From: Nitrobacter sp051535235
GTDB taxonomy: Bacteria; Pseudomonadota; Alphaproteobacteria; Rhizobiales; Xanthobacteraceae
Length of the DNA: 64,000 nt
Reading direction: 5' to 3'
Assembly (NCBI RefSeq): GCF_051535235.1
Contig: NZ_JBPPLZ010000003.1
Coordinates: 62,001-126,000, forward strand
The position numbers and the translations under genes were made by a program. Shown in pieces: positions 54,089 through 62,378 of the stretch. The notes below the pieces were generated by a model that was given only the letters and a program-made list of their open reading frames with translations, was not told the DNA's origin and searched no databases. Within the stretch, counting starts at the first letter, position 1. Each line of letters starts with the position of its first letter.

Positions 54089-54351
54089 GCACGGAGACAA
54101 GGGACCAGATTGCGGTCGCCCTTCATTACGACAAGGGCAGCGGCGCGCCGCGCGTGGTCGCCAAGGGCAGGGGATCGCTCGGCGCGAAGATCATCGAGGT
54201 CGCCAAAGAGCACGACATCCCGATCGAGGAAAACGAAGTGCTGGCCGGCGCGCTGTCGCATGTCGAACTCGGCGACGAGATTCCGTCCGAACTGTACAAG
54301 GCCGTCGCCGAGGTGCTGGTGTTCGTGCTGCGTCTTTCGGGACGGGCCTAA
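54085..54351 (+). CDS. Stand-alone FlhB C-terminal-like protein (export switch homologue)
   Basis: 88 residues matching only the cytoplasmic domain of FlhB/YscU after the autocleavage site: AVALHYDKGSGAPRVVAKG, AKIIEVAKEHDIPIEENEVL, ALSHVELGDEIPSELYKAVA, VLVFVLRL. In FlhB the domain begins with the NPTH loop that cuts itself. Here the equivalent position is RDQIAVAL, so there is no cleavage motif and no membrane part. Such orphan paralogues (FhlX/FlhB2-like) occur in several bacteria and can complement the cleaved fragment. Start overlaps the FliK-like stop. Confidence 0.85.
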   Translation: MSTETRDQIAVALHYDKGSGAPRVVAKGRGSLGAKIIEVAKEHDIPIEENEVLAGALSHVELGDEIPSELYKAVAEVLVFVLRLSGRA

Positions 54352-54441
54352 GCGCATCGCTGCCCCTCCCGTTGGTGACAGCCTCAACAACGGCAGCTAG
54401 GCTCTGGTCCAACCTCGTTGAATCAGATCCAGGCAGGAGCC

Positions 54442-55974
54442 ATGAAGGACATCCTCGAAACCCTCGACGCCCGCCGCGCGGCCGCAAAGCTTGGCGGCGG
54501 CGAGAAGCGCATCGCGGCCCAGCACGCGCGCGGCAAGCTGACGGCGCGCGAGCGCATCGAGCTTCTGCTCGACAAGGGTTCGTTCGAGGAGTTCGACATG
54601 TTCGTCGAGCATCGCTCGGTCGAATTCGGCATGGACAAGTCGAAGGTGCCGGGCGACGGCGTCGTCACCGGCTGGGGCACCGTCAACGGCCGCAAGATTT
54701 TCATGTTCGCGAAGGACTTCACCGTGTTCGGCGGTTCGCTGTCGGAGACCCATGCGCTGAAGATCACGAAAATCCAGGACATGGCGATGAAGGCGCGCGC
54801 GCCGATCATCGGCCTTTATGACGCGGGCGGCGCGCGCATCCAGGAAGGCGTCGCCGCGCTCGCCGGCTATTCCTATGTGTTCCGCCGCAACGTGCAGGCC
54901 TCGGGCGTGATCCCGCAGATCAGCGTCATCATGGGGCCGTGCGCCGGCGGCGACGTCTATTCGCCGGCCATGACCGACTTTATCTTCATGGTGAAGAACA
55001 CGAGCTACATGTTCGTCACCGGCCCCGACGTGGTGAAGACCGTCACCAACGAGGTGGTGACCGCGGAAGAACTCGGCGGCGCCAGCGTGCACGCGACAAA
55101 GTCTTCGATCGCCGACGGCGCGTTCGACAACGACGTCGAGGCGCTGTTGCAGGTGCGCCGCCTGATCGATTTCCTGCCCGCCAATAACACCGAGGGCGTG
55201 CCGGAATGGCCGAGCTTCGATGACATCGAGCGCACCGACGCCTCGCTCGACACGCTGGTGCCGGACAATCCGAACAAGCCCTACGACATCAAGGAACTGA
55301 TCCTGAAGGTCGTGGATGAGGGCGACTTCTTCGAGATCGCGGAGACGTTCGCGAAAAACATCGTTGTCGGTTTCGGCCGTATCGCGGGGCGCACCGTCGG
55401 CTTCGTCGCCAACCAGCCGATGGTGCTGGCGGGCGTGCTTGATTCCGATGCATCACGCAAGGCCGCGCGCTTCGTTCGTTTTTGCGATGCCTTCAACATC
55501 CCGATCGTAACCTTCGTCGATGTGCCGGGTTTCCTGCCGGGCACTGCGCAGGAATACGGCGGGCTGATCAAGCACGGCGCGAAGCTTTTGTTCGCCTATT
55601 CGCAATGCACGGTGCCGCTGGTCACCGTCATCACGCGCAAGGCTTACGGCGGCGCGTTCGACGTGATGGCGTCCAAGGAAATCGGGGCCGACATGAACTA
55701 CGCCTGGCCGACCGCGCAGATCGCCGTGATGGGTGCCAAGGGCGCGGTGGAGATCATCTTCCGCTCAGATATTGGCGATGCGGACAAGATCGCCGCGCGT
55801 ACGAAAGAATACGAGGATCGCTTCCTGTCGCCGTTCATCGCCGCCGAGCGCGGTTACATCGACGATGTCATCATGCCGCACTCGACCCGAAAACGCATCG
55901 CCCGCGCGCTCGCGATGCTCCGGGACAAGCACGTCGACGCGCCGATGAAGAAGCACGACAACATTCCGCTGTGA
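54442..55974 (+). CDS. pccB: Propionyl-CoA carboxylase beta subunit (carboxyltransferase)
   Basis: 510 residues from ATG 54442 (MKDILETLDARRAAAKLGGG); CAGGAG lies 5-10 bases upstream. The crotonase-like fold is duplicated. Acyl-CoA and biotin-binding glycine-rich segments are present: YDAGGARIQEGVAALAGY, GPCAGGDVYSPAMTDF, DVPGFLPGTAQEYGG and RKAYGGAFDVMASKEIGAD. It transfers CO2 from the biotinylated alpha subunit to propionyl-CoA, giving methylmalonyl-CoA. The alpha-subunit gene is not adjacent. Acetyl-CoA-type substrates are possible, but length and motifs fit PccB best. Confidence 0.93.
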   Translation: MKDILETLDARRAAAKLGGGEKRIAAQHARGKLTARERIELLLDKGSFEEFDMFVEHRSVEFGMDKSKVPGDGVVTGWGTVNGRKIFMFAKDFTVFGGSLSETHALKITKIQDMAMKARAPIIGLYDAGGARIQEGVAALAGYSYVFRRNVQASGVIPQISVIMGPCAGGDVYSPAMTDFIFMVKNTSYMFVTGPDVVKTVTNEVVTAEELGGASVHATKSSIADGAFDNDVEALLQVRRLIDFLPANNTEGVPEWPSFDDIERTDASLDTLVPDNPNKPYDIKELILKVVDEGDFFEIAETFAKNIVVGFGRIAGRTVGFVANQPMVLAGVLDSDASRKAARFVRFCDAFNIPIVTFVDVPGFLPGTAQEYGGLIKHGAKLLFAYSQCTVPLVTVITRKAYGGAFDVMASKEIGADMNYAWPTAQIAVMGAKGAVEIIFRSDIGDADKIAARTKEYEDRFLSPFIAAERGYIDDVIMPHSTRKRIARALAMLRDKHVDAPMKKHDNIPL

Positions 55975-55985
55975 ATGGTCCCGCT

Positions 55986-56453
55986 CTAATTCGGACTCAG
56001 CAACTTGAACAGCGGCTGGAGATAGCTGATCTCCTGGCCCGAGGTCGGCGTGGTGCGGCTGATGAAGTCGAAGATCCTGCCGTCCTTCAGCCCGTAATTG
56101 GCGAGCCGGGTCACCTGGCGGTTCTTGTCGAAATAGATCGCGATCACGCGTTGATCGACAACCCTCTGATTCATGAACGCGACCGGACGGTTCGCCCGCT
56201 GCGAAATGTAATAGAAGACCTCGCCGTTCAGCGTCGCGACCGTGGACGGCGTTCCCATCACGATCAGCACCTGATCCTGGCTGGCGCCGATCTGGATCTG
56301 CTCGAGCGCGCCGGGGGGCAGGATATAGCCCTTCTGAAACTGCTCGCCGGTGCAGCCCGCCATGGCGGCGCACACGAGCGTGGCGGCGAGCGTCATGCGC
56401 AGACGACGGCGTCGCGTCGCCGCGCTTCCTGTCTTTGATGCCGAAACTGTCAT
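55986..56453 (-). CDS. bamE: Outer-membrane assembly lipoprotein BamE
   Basis: 155 residues from ATG 56453; starts further upstream (56480, 56492, 56516) are open but have no better ribosome binding site. A positively charged start (ATRRRRLRM) leads to a signal peptide with lipobox AAMAGC, so the cysteine near residue 34 would be lipid-modified. The SmpA/OmlA domain follows: EQIQIGASQDQVLIVMGTPS, EVFYYISQ and a long C-terminal end. BamE is part of the BAM complex that inserts beta-barrel proteins, such as the one at position 2. Convergent with pccB, divergent from CBP3. Confidence 0.88.
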   Translation of the reverse strand: MTVSASKTGSAATRRRRLRMTLAATLVCAAMAGCTGEQFQKGYILPPGALEQIQIGASQDQVLIVMGTPSTVATLNGEVFYYISQRANRPVAFMNQRVVDQRVIAIYFDKNRQVTRLANYGLKDGRIFDFISRTTPTSGQEISYLQPLFKLLSPN

Positions 56454-56569
56454 TCGGGGGCCGACCTCATCCTCTTGCATCGCGCGAGCCATTGACGTAC
56501 CCGGCGTATCCGGCAACGGTTCTGCGATTGCACAACCGGAAACCCTGCGGGCTAATTTTCGGAACCCAC

Positions 56570-57106
56570 ATGCTCTGGCCGCTCAGTCACTTCAGAAAAT
56601 CCCGCGCTCCGTCGCGCGGCACCATTGAAGCGATCTATGGCATGATCGTGACACAGGCGCGAGAGCCATTTTTTTATCAGACCCTGCGGGTGCCGGACAC
56701 TGTCGATGGCCGCTTCGACATGATTCTGCTGCACCTGTGGATAGCGCTTTCGCGATTGAAGCAGGGGGATGACAAGGAACTCCCGCAGGCGCTGTTCGAT
56801 CACTTCTGCAGCGACATGGACGCCAACCTGCGCGAAATGGGGGTCGGCGACCTCACCGTTCCGAAGCGCATGCACGCGTTCGGGGAGGCCTTCTATGGCC
56901 GCTCGGCGGCCTACGACCGCGCGCTTGCGGAGGGACGCGAATCGCTGGCGGAAGCCCTCGACAGGAATATCTATAACGGCCGGGACATTGAAAGCGCGCG
57001 GCGGCTTGCCGATTATGCGGTGGAGGCGATCGCTGCGCCCGCCGCTGACCACGAGGTGACGCCGGCCGGCAGGTTGCGGTTTCCGGACCTCGCGCATCGG
57101 ACATGA
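56570..57106 (+). CDS. Ubiquinol-cytochrome c chaperone family protein (CBP3-like)
   Basis: 178 residues from ATG 56570 (MLWPLSHFRKSRAPS). Typical CBP3 core: YGMIVTQAREPFFYQTLRVP, DTVDGRFDMILLHLWIALSR and DANLREMGVGDLTVPKRMHA, then FGEAFYGRSAAYDRAL. In mitochondria CBP3 assists cytochrome b maturation for the bc1 complex. The bacterial role is inferred from homology. yceD follows 10 bases downstream. Confidence 0.92.
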   Translation: MLWPLSHFRKSRAPSRGTIEAIYGMIVTQAREPFFYQTLRVPDTVDGRFDMILLHLWIALSRLKQGDDKELPQALFDHFCSDMDANLREMGVGDLTVPKRMHAFGEAFYGRSAAYDRALAEGRESLAEALDRNIYNGRDIESARRLADYAVEAIAAPAADHEVTPAGRLRFPDLAHRT

Positions 57107-57116
57107 GAGCACGGGC

Positions 57117-57713
57117 ATGACCACCAGAGACAGGCTAGGCACGATCGCAAATCCCTGGAGCGCGCGGGTCGCGGTCGTGCAGATTCCGGAAACCGGCCTT
57201 CATCGCGATATCGAGGCGGATGAAGCCACGCGTAAGACGCTGGCGAAGATCGCCGGCTTGCGGGATATCGAATCCGCGCGTGCATCGTTCGATCTGACGC
57301 CCGGGCGCCACGACAGCGTGCATGTGCGGGGCAGGGTGTCGGCGCGCGTGGGACAGACCTGCGTGGTGTCGCTCGATCCGATCGAGAACGACATCGTCGA
57401 GGACATCGACTTTCTTTTCGTACCGGAAGACCGTGTCCAGGCGTTCGCGGCCGCCATCGATGACGATGCCGACGACCAGCCGGGCCGCCACATTCCGAAT
57501 GCGCCCGAGCCCATTGTCAATGGGGTCATCGATCTCGGACGTCTTGCGACCGATGTGCTGTTTCTCGGGATCGACCCTTATCCACGCAAACCCGACGCCG
57601 TTTTCGTGCCGCCTTCCAGCGCCGTCGATCCGGAGGACCATCCCTTCGCAGCCCTGAAGGCGCTGAAAATCGCCTCCAATCCATCGCGTAGGAAGAAGCC
57701 AGGGCGGGGCTAA
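57117..57713 (+). CDS. YceD/DUF177 family protein
   Basis: 198 residues. Family signature: GRVSARVGQTCVVSLDPIEN followed by the acidic DIVEDIDFLFVP. A second conserved region, IDLGRLATDVLFLGIDPYPR, follows. In most bacteria yceD precedes rpmF and plsX. Here it precedes plsX without rpmF, the usual alphaproteobacterial order. In E. coli and plants YceD homologues affect 23S rRNA accumulation. CBP3-yceD are probably co-transcribed (10-base gap). Confidence 0.9.
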   Translation: MTTRDRLGTIANPWSARVAVVQIPETGLHRDIEADEATRKTLAKIAGLRDIESARASFDLTPGRHDSVHVRGRVSARVGQTCVVSLDPIENDIVEDIDFLFVPEDRVQAFAAAIDDDADDQPGRHIPNAPEPIVNGVIDLGRLATDVLFLGIDPYPRKPDAVFVPPSSAVDPEDHPFAALKALKIASNPSRRKKPGRG

Positions 57714-57947
57714 AGGTGAAGTCCCGGATGCGATCTTTCCAAAGGAGCTAGTCAAGATACTGAAAATAAAAGAATTTTATCTGATTTTCGACGTCTGTTT
57801 TTGAGCCGCGAGGCTGCGGAAATCCGCGCCTTCGCTATGTTGTATCGAGGCCGGGACACGCTATTGTCGCTGCCGGGTCGATGAAGCGCCACCCCCGTGT
57901 GGCCGCGCGCTTCAAGGCCGCAAGAGATCAGGGCTTCCGGGACTTCC

Positions 57948-59009
57948 ATGCCGAAAAAGGTTCGAATCGCGCTTGACGCCATGGGTGGCGACATCGGCGC
58001 ATCGGTGGTCATTCCGGGCGCCGCGATTTCCCTGAACCGTCATCCCGACACCGAGTTTCTGCTTTACGGCGACAGCGCCCTGATCGAAGCGCAGCTCGCC
58101 GCCCACCCGGCGATGAAGGCGGTGTCGCGGGTGATCCACACCGACGTCGCCGTCAGCATGCACGACAAGCCGAGCCAGGCGCTGCGTCGCGGCCGCAAGA
58201 CCTCGTCGATGTGGCTTGCGATCGATGCGGTGAAAAAAGGAGAAGCCGACGTCGCGGTGTCCGCCGGCAATACCGGCGCGCTGATGGCGATGGCGCGGTT
58301 CAACCTGCGGACGCTGCCCGGCATCGACCGGCCGGCAATCGCGGCGGTGTGGCCGACCATACGCGGCGATTCCGTGGTACTCGATCTCGGCGCCACGATC
58401 GGCGGCGACGCGCGGCATCTGATGGCGCTCGCGATCATGGGCAGCGCCATGGCGCGCGTCCTGTTCGACCTGAAGCGCCCCACGGTCGGCCTCCTCAACA
58501 TCGGCGTCGAGGAGGTCAAGGGCGGGGAGGAAATCCGCGAAGCCGCGGAATTGCTGCGGGCGATGGATCTGCCGCAGCTCGAATTCATCGGCTTCGTCGA
58601 GGGCGACGGTATCGGCAAGGGGGCGGCCGACGTCATCGTCACCGAGGGCTTCAGCGGCAACATCGCGCTGAAGACGGCCGAAGGCACCGCGCGGCAACTC
58701 GCCGAATATCTGCGCAGCGAGATGTCGCGCAGCCTGTTGTCACGGATCGGCTATCTGTTTGCGCGTGGCGCCTTCAAGGCGCTGCGGGGCAAGATGGACC
58801 CCCGCAAGTCCAATGGCGGCGTGTTCCTCGGACTTAACGGAATCGTGGTCAAGAGTCATGGCGGGACCGACGCCGAAGGCTTTGCCTACGCGGTCGATGT
58901 TGGCTATGAGATGGTCCGTTACGATCTCCTGACCAAGATCAACCAAACGCTCAACCGTCACGGCCACACCCTTGTTTCGGCGTCGGCAGTGCAGGAGGCC
59001 CTCTCTTGA
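57948..59009 (+). CDS. plsX: Phosphate acyltransferase PlsX
   Basis: 353 residues from ATG 57948 (MPKKVRIALDAMGGDIGAS); GGGACTTCC lies upstream. Conserved blocks: ALDAMGGDIG, AVSAGNTGALMAMARFNL, VLDLGATIGGDARHLMALA, VTEGFSGNIALKTAEGTARQ and the C-terminal GLNGIVVKSHGGTDAEGF. PlsX makes acyl-phosphate from acyl-ACP for the glycerol-3-phosphate acyltransferase PlsY. fabH overlaps its stop by four bases. The 234 bases before the start hold no gene. Confidence 0.97.
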   Translation: MPKKVRIALDAMGGDIGASVVIPGAAISLNRHPDTEFLLYGDSALIEAQLAAHPAMKAVSRVIHTDVAVSMHDKPSQALRRGRKTSSMWLAIDAVKKGEADVAVSAGNTGALMAMARFNLRTLPGIDRPAIAAVWPTIRGDSVVLDLGATIGGDARHLMALAIMGSAMARVLFDLKRPTVGLLNIGVEEVKGGEEIREAAELLRAMDLPQLEFIGFVEGDGIGKGAADVIVTEGFSGNIALKTAEGTARQLAEYLRSEMSRSLLSRIGYLFARGAFKALRGKMDPRKSNGGVFLGLNGIVVKSHGGTDAEGFAYAVDVGYEMVRYDLLTKINQTLNRHGHTLVSASAVQEALS

Positions 59010-59983
59010 CTGCGATACGTTCGGTCGTGCTCGGCTGCGGCTCCTACCTGCCGCAAAAGGTCCTGACCAATGCCGAACTGGCCACCAGGATCGACACCTC
59101 GGACGAGTGGATCGTCCAGCGCACCGGCATTCGCGAGCGCCACATTGCCGCGGAGGGGGAATTCACCTCGCATCTGGCGATCCGCGCGGCCCAGGCGGCG
59201 CTCGCGAACGCCGGAATCGATGCGCAGTCGATCGACCTGATCGTGCTGGCGACCTCGACGCCGGACAACACGTTTCCGGCCACCGCGGTTGTGGTCCAGA
59301 GCGGGCTCGACATCCATCACGGCGCGGCCTTCGACCTCCAGGCGGTCTGCTCGGGTTTCGTGTTCGCGCTGGCCACGGCCGACAATTTCCTGCGGACGGG
59401 AGCGTTCAAGCGTGCGCTGGTGATCGGCGCGGAAACCTTCTCGCGCATTCTGGACTGGACCGATCGCGGAACCTGCGTTCTGTTCGGCGACGGGGCCGGC
59501 GCGGTGGTGCTGGAAGCCCAGGAGCAGCCGGGAAAACCCTCCGATCGTGGCATTCTGACAACACATCTGCGTTCCGATGGCCGTCACAAATCAAAACTTT
59601 TTGTCGACGGCGGACCATCCTCGACCCAAACGGTGGGTTATCTGCGAATGGAAGGCCGCGAGGTGTTCAAGCACGCCGTCGGCATGATCACCGACGTCAT
59701 CGTCGATGCATTCAATGCCTCCGGCCTGTCCGCGGACGACATCGACTGGTTTGTTCCGCATCAGGCCAACAAGCGAATCATCGACGCATCGGCCCATAAA
59801 CTGCATATCGCGCCGGAGAAAGTCGTGCTGACCGTCGATCGCCACGGCAATACATCCGCTGCATCGATTCCGTTGGCGTTGTCGGTCGCCGTCGCGGATG
59901 GGCGCATCAAAAGAGGCGATCTGGTGTTGCTGGAAGCGATGGGCGGAGGGTTCACCTGGGGCTCCGCCCTTCTGCGATGGTAA
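59006..59983 (+). CDS. fabH: 3-oxoacyl-ACP synthase III (KAS III)
   Basis: 325 residues. The start is TTG at 59006, overlapping the plsX stop as TTGA, with AGGAGG 9-14 bases upstream. The catalytic triad is Cys115 (LQAVCSGF), His252 (WFVPHQANKR) and Asn282 (DRHGNTSAAS). FabH condenses acetyl-CoA with malonyl-ACP to start fatty-acid synthesis. The pairing with plsX and ihfA is standard. No gene lies in the 130 bases after the stop except the ihfA promoter. Confidence 0.97.
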   Translation: MTAIRSVVLGCGSYLPQKVLTNAELATRIDTSDEWIVQRTGIRERHIAAEGEFTSHLAIRAAQAALANAGIDAQSIDLIVLATSTPDNTFPATAVVVQSGLDIHHGAAFDLQAVCSGFVFALATADNFLRTGAFKRALVIGAETFSRILDWTDRGTCVLFGDGAGAVVLEAQEQPGKPSDRGILTTHLRSDGRHKSKLFVDGGPSSTQTVGYLRMEGREVFKHAVGMITDVIVDAFNASGLSADDIDWFVPHQANKRIIDASAHKLHIAPEKVVLTVDRHGNTSAASIPLALSVAVADGRIKRGDLVLLEAMGGGFTWGSALLRW

Positions 59984-60047
59984 GACTTGAATCAAAATAT
60001 CCAGCGTAACTGCCGTCATCTATCGTGCGAAAGCATGATGTGATAGG

Positions 60048-60076
60048 TTGACCGTGCGTCGTTAAACTCTTAATTT
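60048..60076 (+). promoter_or_regulatory. Sigma-70 promoter of ihfA
   Basis: TTGACC and TAATTT separated by 17 bases, 38 bases before the ihfA start. Confidence 0.55.
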
Positions 60077-60113
60077 CAGTTACGAATTGTTCGCCGGGAG
60101 CTTGGGGCAGGCG

Positions 60114-60446
60114 ATGACCGAAACCGGAAAAACAGTCACGCGCGTTGATCTCTGCGAAGCCGTCTACAAAAAGGTGGGGTTGTCGCGGACCGAATCGTCC
60201 GCGTTCGTGGAGCTTGTGCTCAAGGAAATCACCGATTGCCTGGAGAAGGGCGAAACGGTGAAGTTGTCGTCCTTCGGGTCGTTCATGGTGCGCAAGAAGG
60301 GCCAGCGTATCGGCCGCAATCCGAAGACAGGCACCGAGGTGCCGATCTCTCCGCGTCGCGTGATGGTGTTCAAGCCGTCTGCGATTCTGAAGCAGCGGAT
60401 CAACGGCAGCAATGCCGGAAACGGCGCCGAAACCAAGGCCGAGTAG
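60114..60446 (+). CDS. ihfA: Integration host factor subunit alpha
   Basis: 110 residues from ATG 60114 (TETGKTVTRVDLCEAVYKKV follows). The beta-arm with the intercalating proline is in RIGRNPKTGTEVPISPRRVM. Helices at the N-terminus form the dimer body with IhfB (not in the window). It bends DNA sharply at specific sites. GGGGCAGG precedes the start, and an upstream ATG at 60087 would add nine residues but has no better site. Followed by a MerR-type gene, as in other Rhizobiales. Confidence 0.95.
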   Translation: MTETGKTVTRVDLCEAVYKKVGLSRTESSAFVELVLKEITDCLEKGETVKLSSFGSFMVRKKGQRIGRNPKTGTEVPISPRRVMVFKPSAILKQRINGSNAGNGAETKAE

Positions 60447-60516
60447 CCGGGTAACGAGCAATATGGCTGGCTGACAGGTTCGGCGTTCGGAACCCGATTG
60501 GCAGAGGAGCGAGCAT

Positions 60517-61113
60517 TTGGACAAGGCACCGGATGCCTTCCGTACCATCAGCGAGGTTGCCGCCGACCTCGATGTTCCCCAGCACGTCCTGCGCTTCTGG
60601 GAAACCCGGTTTGCGCAGATCAAGCCGATGAAGCGGAGCGGCGGACGTCGCTATTATCGCCCGGACGACGTCGATCTGCTGCGCGGCATTCGCCACCTGC
60701 TTTACAGCGAGGGTTATACGATCCGCGGCGTGCAGCGAATCCTGAAGGAGCACGGCGTCAAATCGGTGCAGGGCCTCACCGAGGGATCGTCCGCCGCCGC
60801 CTTCGGCGCCATCGAGGACGACATCCGCAACACGATCGGCGAGATCGATGACGACGAACTGCCCGACTATGAGGCCGACGACGAGGACGGAGAAGGGGAC
60901 GGAGACGTCGACGACAGCGCCGCGCCCCGAGCGCGGGAGCCGGTGGAGCGCAAGCCGCTGCGGCACAATCTCGACGAGGTGCTGTGGTCCGGTCTCGACA
61001 GCGCGGCAATTCCGGGCGTGAACGCAGCGGTCGACTTGGCACGACTCAAGGATGCGTTGGCCGACCTGGTCGCCTGTAGGCGGCTGCTGGACGACGCGCT
61101 CGGCAACGGCTGA
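60517..61113 (+). CDS. MerR family transcriptional regulator
   Basis: 198 residues. The start is TTG at 60517, with AGAGGAG 6-12 bases upstream. The N-terminal winged helix (about 9-80) has the family pattern ISEVAADLDVPQHVLRFWE, SGGRRYYRPDDVDLLRGI and LLYSEGYTIRGVQRIL. A very acidic linker (about 110-140) leads to a C-terminal helix (AAVDLARLKDALADLVACRR). MerR proteins with such C-termini lack a metal-binding loop; the effector is unknown. This gene is conserved next to ihfA in Rhizobiales. Confidence 0.92.
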   Translation: MDKAPDAFRTISEVAADLDVPQHVLRFWETRFAQIKPMKRSGGRRYYRPDDVDLLRGIRHLLYSEGYTIRGVQRILKEHGVKSVQGLTEGSSAAAFGAIEDDIRNTIGEIDDDELPDYEADDEDGEGDGDVDDSAAPRAREPVERKPLRHNLDEVLWSGLDSAAIPGVNAAVDLARLKDALADLVACRRLLDDALGNG

Positions 61114-61245
61114 CGGTTTCCGGCAGTCATGCTTTGGCGTCGCTCAGGCGGACGCCGCCGCTTCTTGCGCCGCCTCTGGAACGCGGCTAGAGCTACCTTC
61201 GGCTTTGATGAAATCAGGGCCGGGGCTTCGTCTCGTTTGGCGCTT

Positions 61246-61290
61246 TTTCTTCACGCGAACCGGTACCGCTTCGCTTGAAAACGCTATAAT
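61246..61290 (+). repeat. Promoter-like repeat (family C) before tRNA-Pro
   Basis: TTTCTTCACGCGAACCGGTA followed by CCGCTTCGCTTGAAAACGC and the perfect -10 box TATAAT at 61285-61290, 20 bases before the tRNA. It aligns with 46648-46693 upstream of the DegP-type gene. No good -35 box sits at the right distance. Confidence 0.55.
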
Positions 61291-61310
61291 GGAACGGAGC
61301 CGTAACGGCA

Positions 61311-61388
61311 CGGAGCGTAGCGCAGCCCGGTTAGCGCACTAGTCTGGGAGACTAGGGGTCGGAGGTTCAAATCCTCTCGCTCCGACCA
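61311..61388 (+). tRNA. tRNA-Pro (anticodon GGG)
   Basis: Acceptor CGGAGCG/CGCTCCG, discriminator A, encoded CCA. D stem GCGC/GCGC, anticodon stem CTAGT/ACTAG with anticodon GGG at 61346-61348, T arm GGAGG-TTCAAAT-CCTCT with one G-T pair. No second copy of its 3' end is found to the right within the window. Confidence 0.96.
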
Positions 61389-61595
61389 ATAAAATCAATA
61401 GTTTAGATAGAATTTCCACCGCCGCTGCTGGACGTCTTCCGCGTCGGGGTGTGGTCTGGGGTGTGGGTTTCATCCGTTGCCATGTGCTCTGTCGTCCGTT
61501 GTGATCCGTTACTGGACCGGCTGATCGCGCAGCGAATCGCACGCGCGCGTTTCGGGCGGGGCAGGCGAGACGCTCGGTCGTACCGCATCGTCACG

Positions 61596-62120
61596 GCGAA
61601 TGGCATCGAGCGGTTGCGTGCGAATTTTAACGCCAATGCTTTCTCGGGGCGGCTCGAAGGTGGCTACCACATTGCCACCTCATCGATGGGCGTCACGCCC
61701 TATGTCGCGGGACAGTTCAACAGCTATGATCTGCCCGCCTATGCCGAACAGGGCAGCGCTGGCGGTAATCTGTTCGCGCTCAGCTACGCGGCGAAGAATG
61801 CAACTGCATCACGCTCCGAACTCGGCGTGCGCACCGACAAGTCGTTCGCATTCAACGATGCCATCCTGACGTTGCGGGGCCGCGCGGCGTGGGCTCACAA
61901 CTTCGACACCGATCGCTCGATTTCGGCGACGTTCCAGTCACTGCCCGGCGCATCGTTTGTCGTCAACGGCGCGGCGCAAGCGCACGAGGCCGCACTGGTC
62001 ACGGCTGCCGCTGAAATGACATGGGCCAATGGCTTCGCAGCCGCCGCCACCTTCGAAGGCGAGTTCTCCAACACGTCGAGAGTTACGCCGGCAAGGGGGG
62101 TGTTAAGGTACTCTTGGTGA
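61596..62120 (+). pseudogene. Autotransporter beta-barrel domain, C-terminal fragment
   Basis: About 170 codons match the end of an autotransporter translocator barrel: LRANFNANAFSGRLEGGYHI, MGVTPYVAGQFNSYDLPAYA, LRGRAAWAHNFDTDRSISAT, LPGASFVVNGAAQAHEAALV, and a final LRYSW. The passenger domain and N-terminal part are missing, and the sequence before about 61596 is unrelated. Near the end, one base is lost and one gained (62080-62105), shifting the SYAGKG-like motif out of frame and back. It is a degraded fragment, probably not exported. Confidence 0.65.
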
Positions 62121-62378
62121 GCGGTCAGTTCGTAGAGCCGCGCGGAGGATAAGGGTGTGTGGCCGTTTGGTCGAGCAAGCGAAATAGGCGACCGGACGCG
62201 TCGGCCGAAGCGGCAGTGGCTGACGAAGGACTGGTCGGCTTACTTACCGCGGGTGTTGTGCGGGCTTGCCAAAGACGCAACGAAGCGGCCGGTTGCAATA
62301 TACACCGATTGGTCGGTTGCCGTGAATGTTCTCTAGCTCTAAAGTTCCCGCATAAAACAGTTCTAGTTGAGTATAGTC
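62121..62378. other. Gap between the autotransporter fragment and the GYF gene
   Basis: About 260 bases with no supported gene. The last 120 bases become clearly AT-richer than the surroundings. Confidence 0.4.

Noticed and set aside
61403..61636. Minus-strand frame just after tRNA-Pro, considered as an integrase end
   Set aside because: No catalytic Arg-His-Arg-Tyr pattern is visible, and no copy of the tRNA-Pro 3' end occurs further right, so there is no evidence for an island boundary here.
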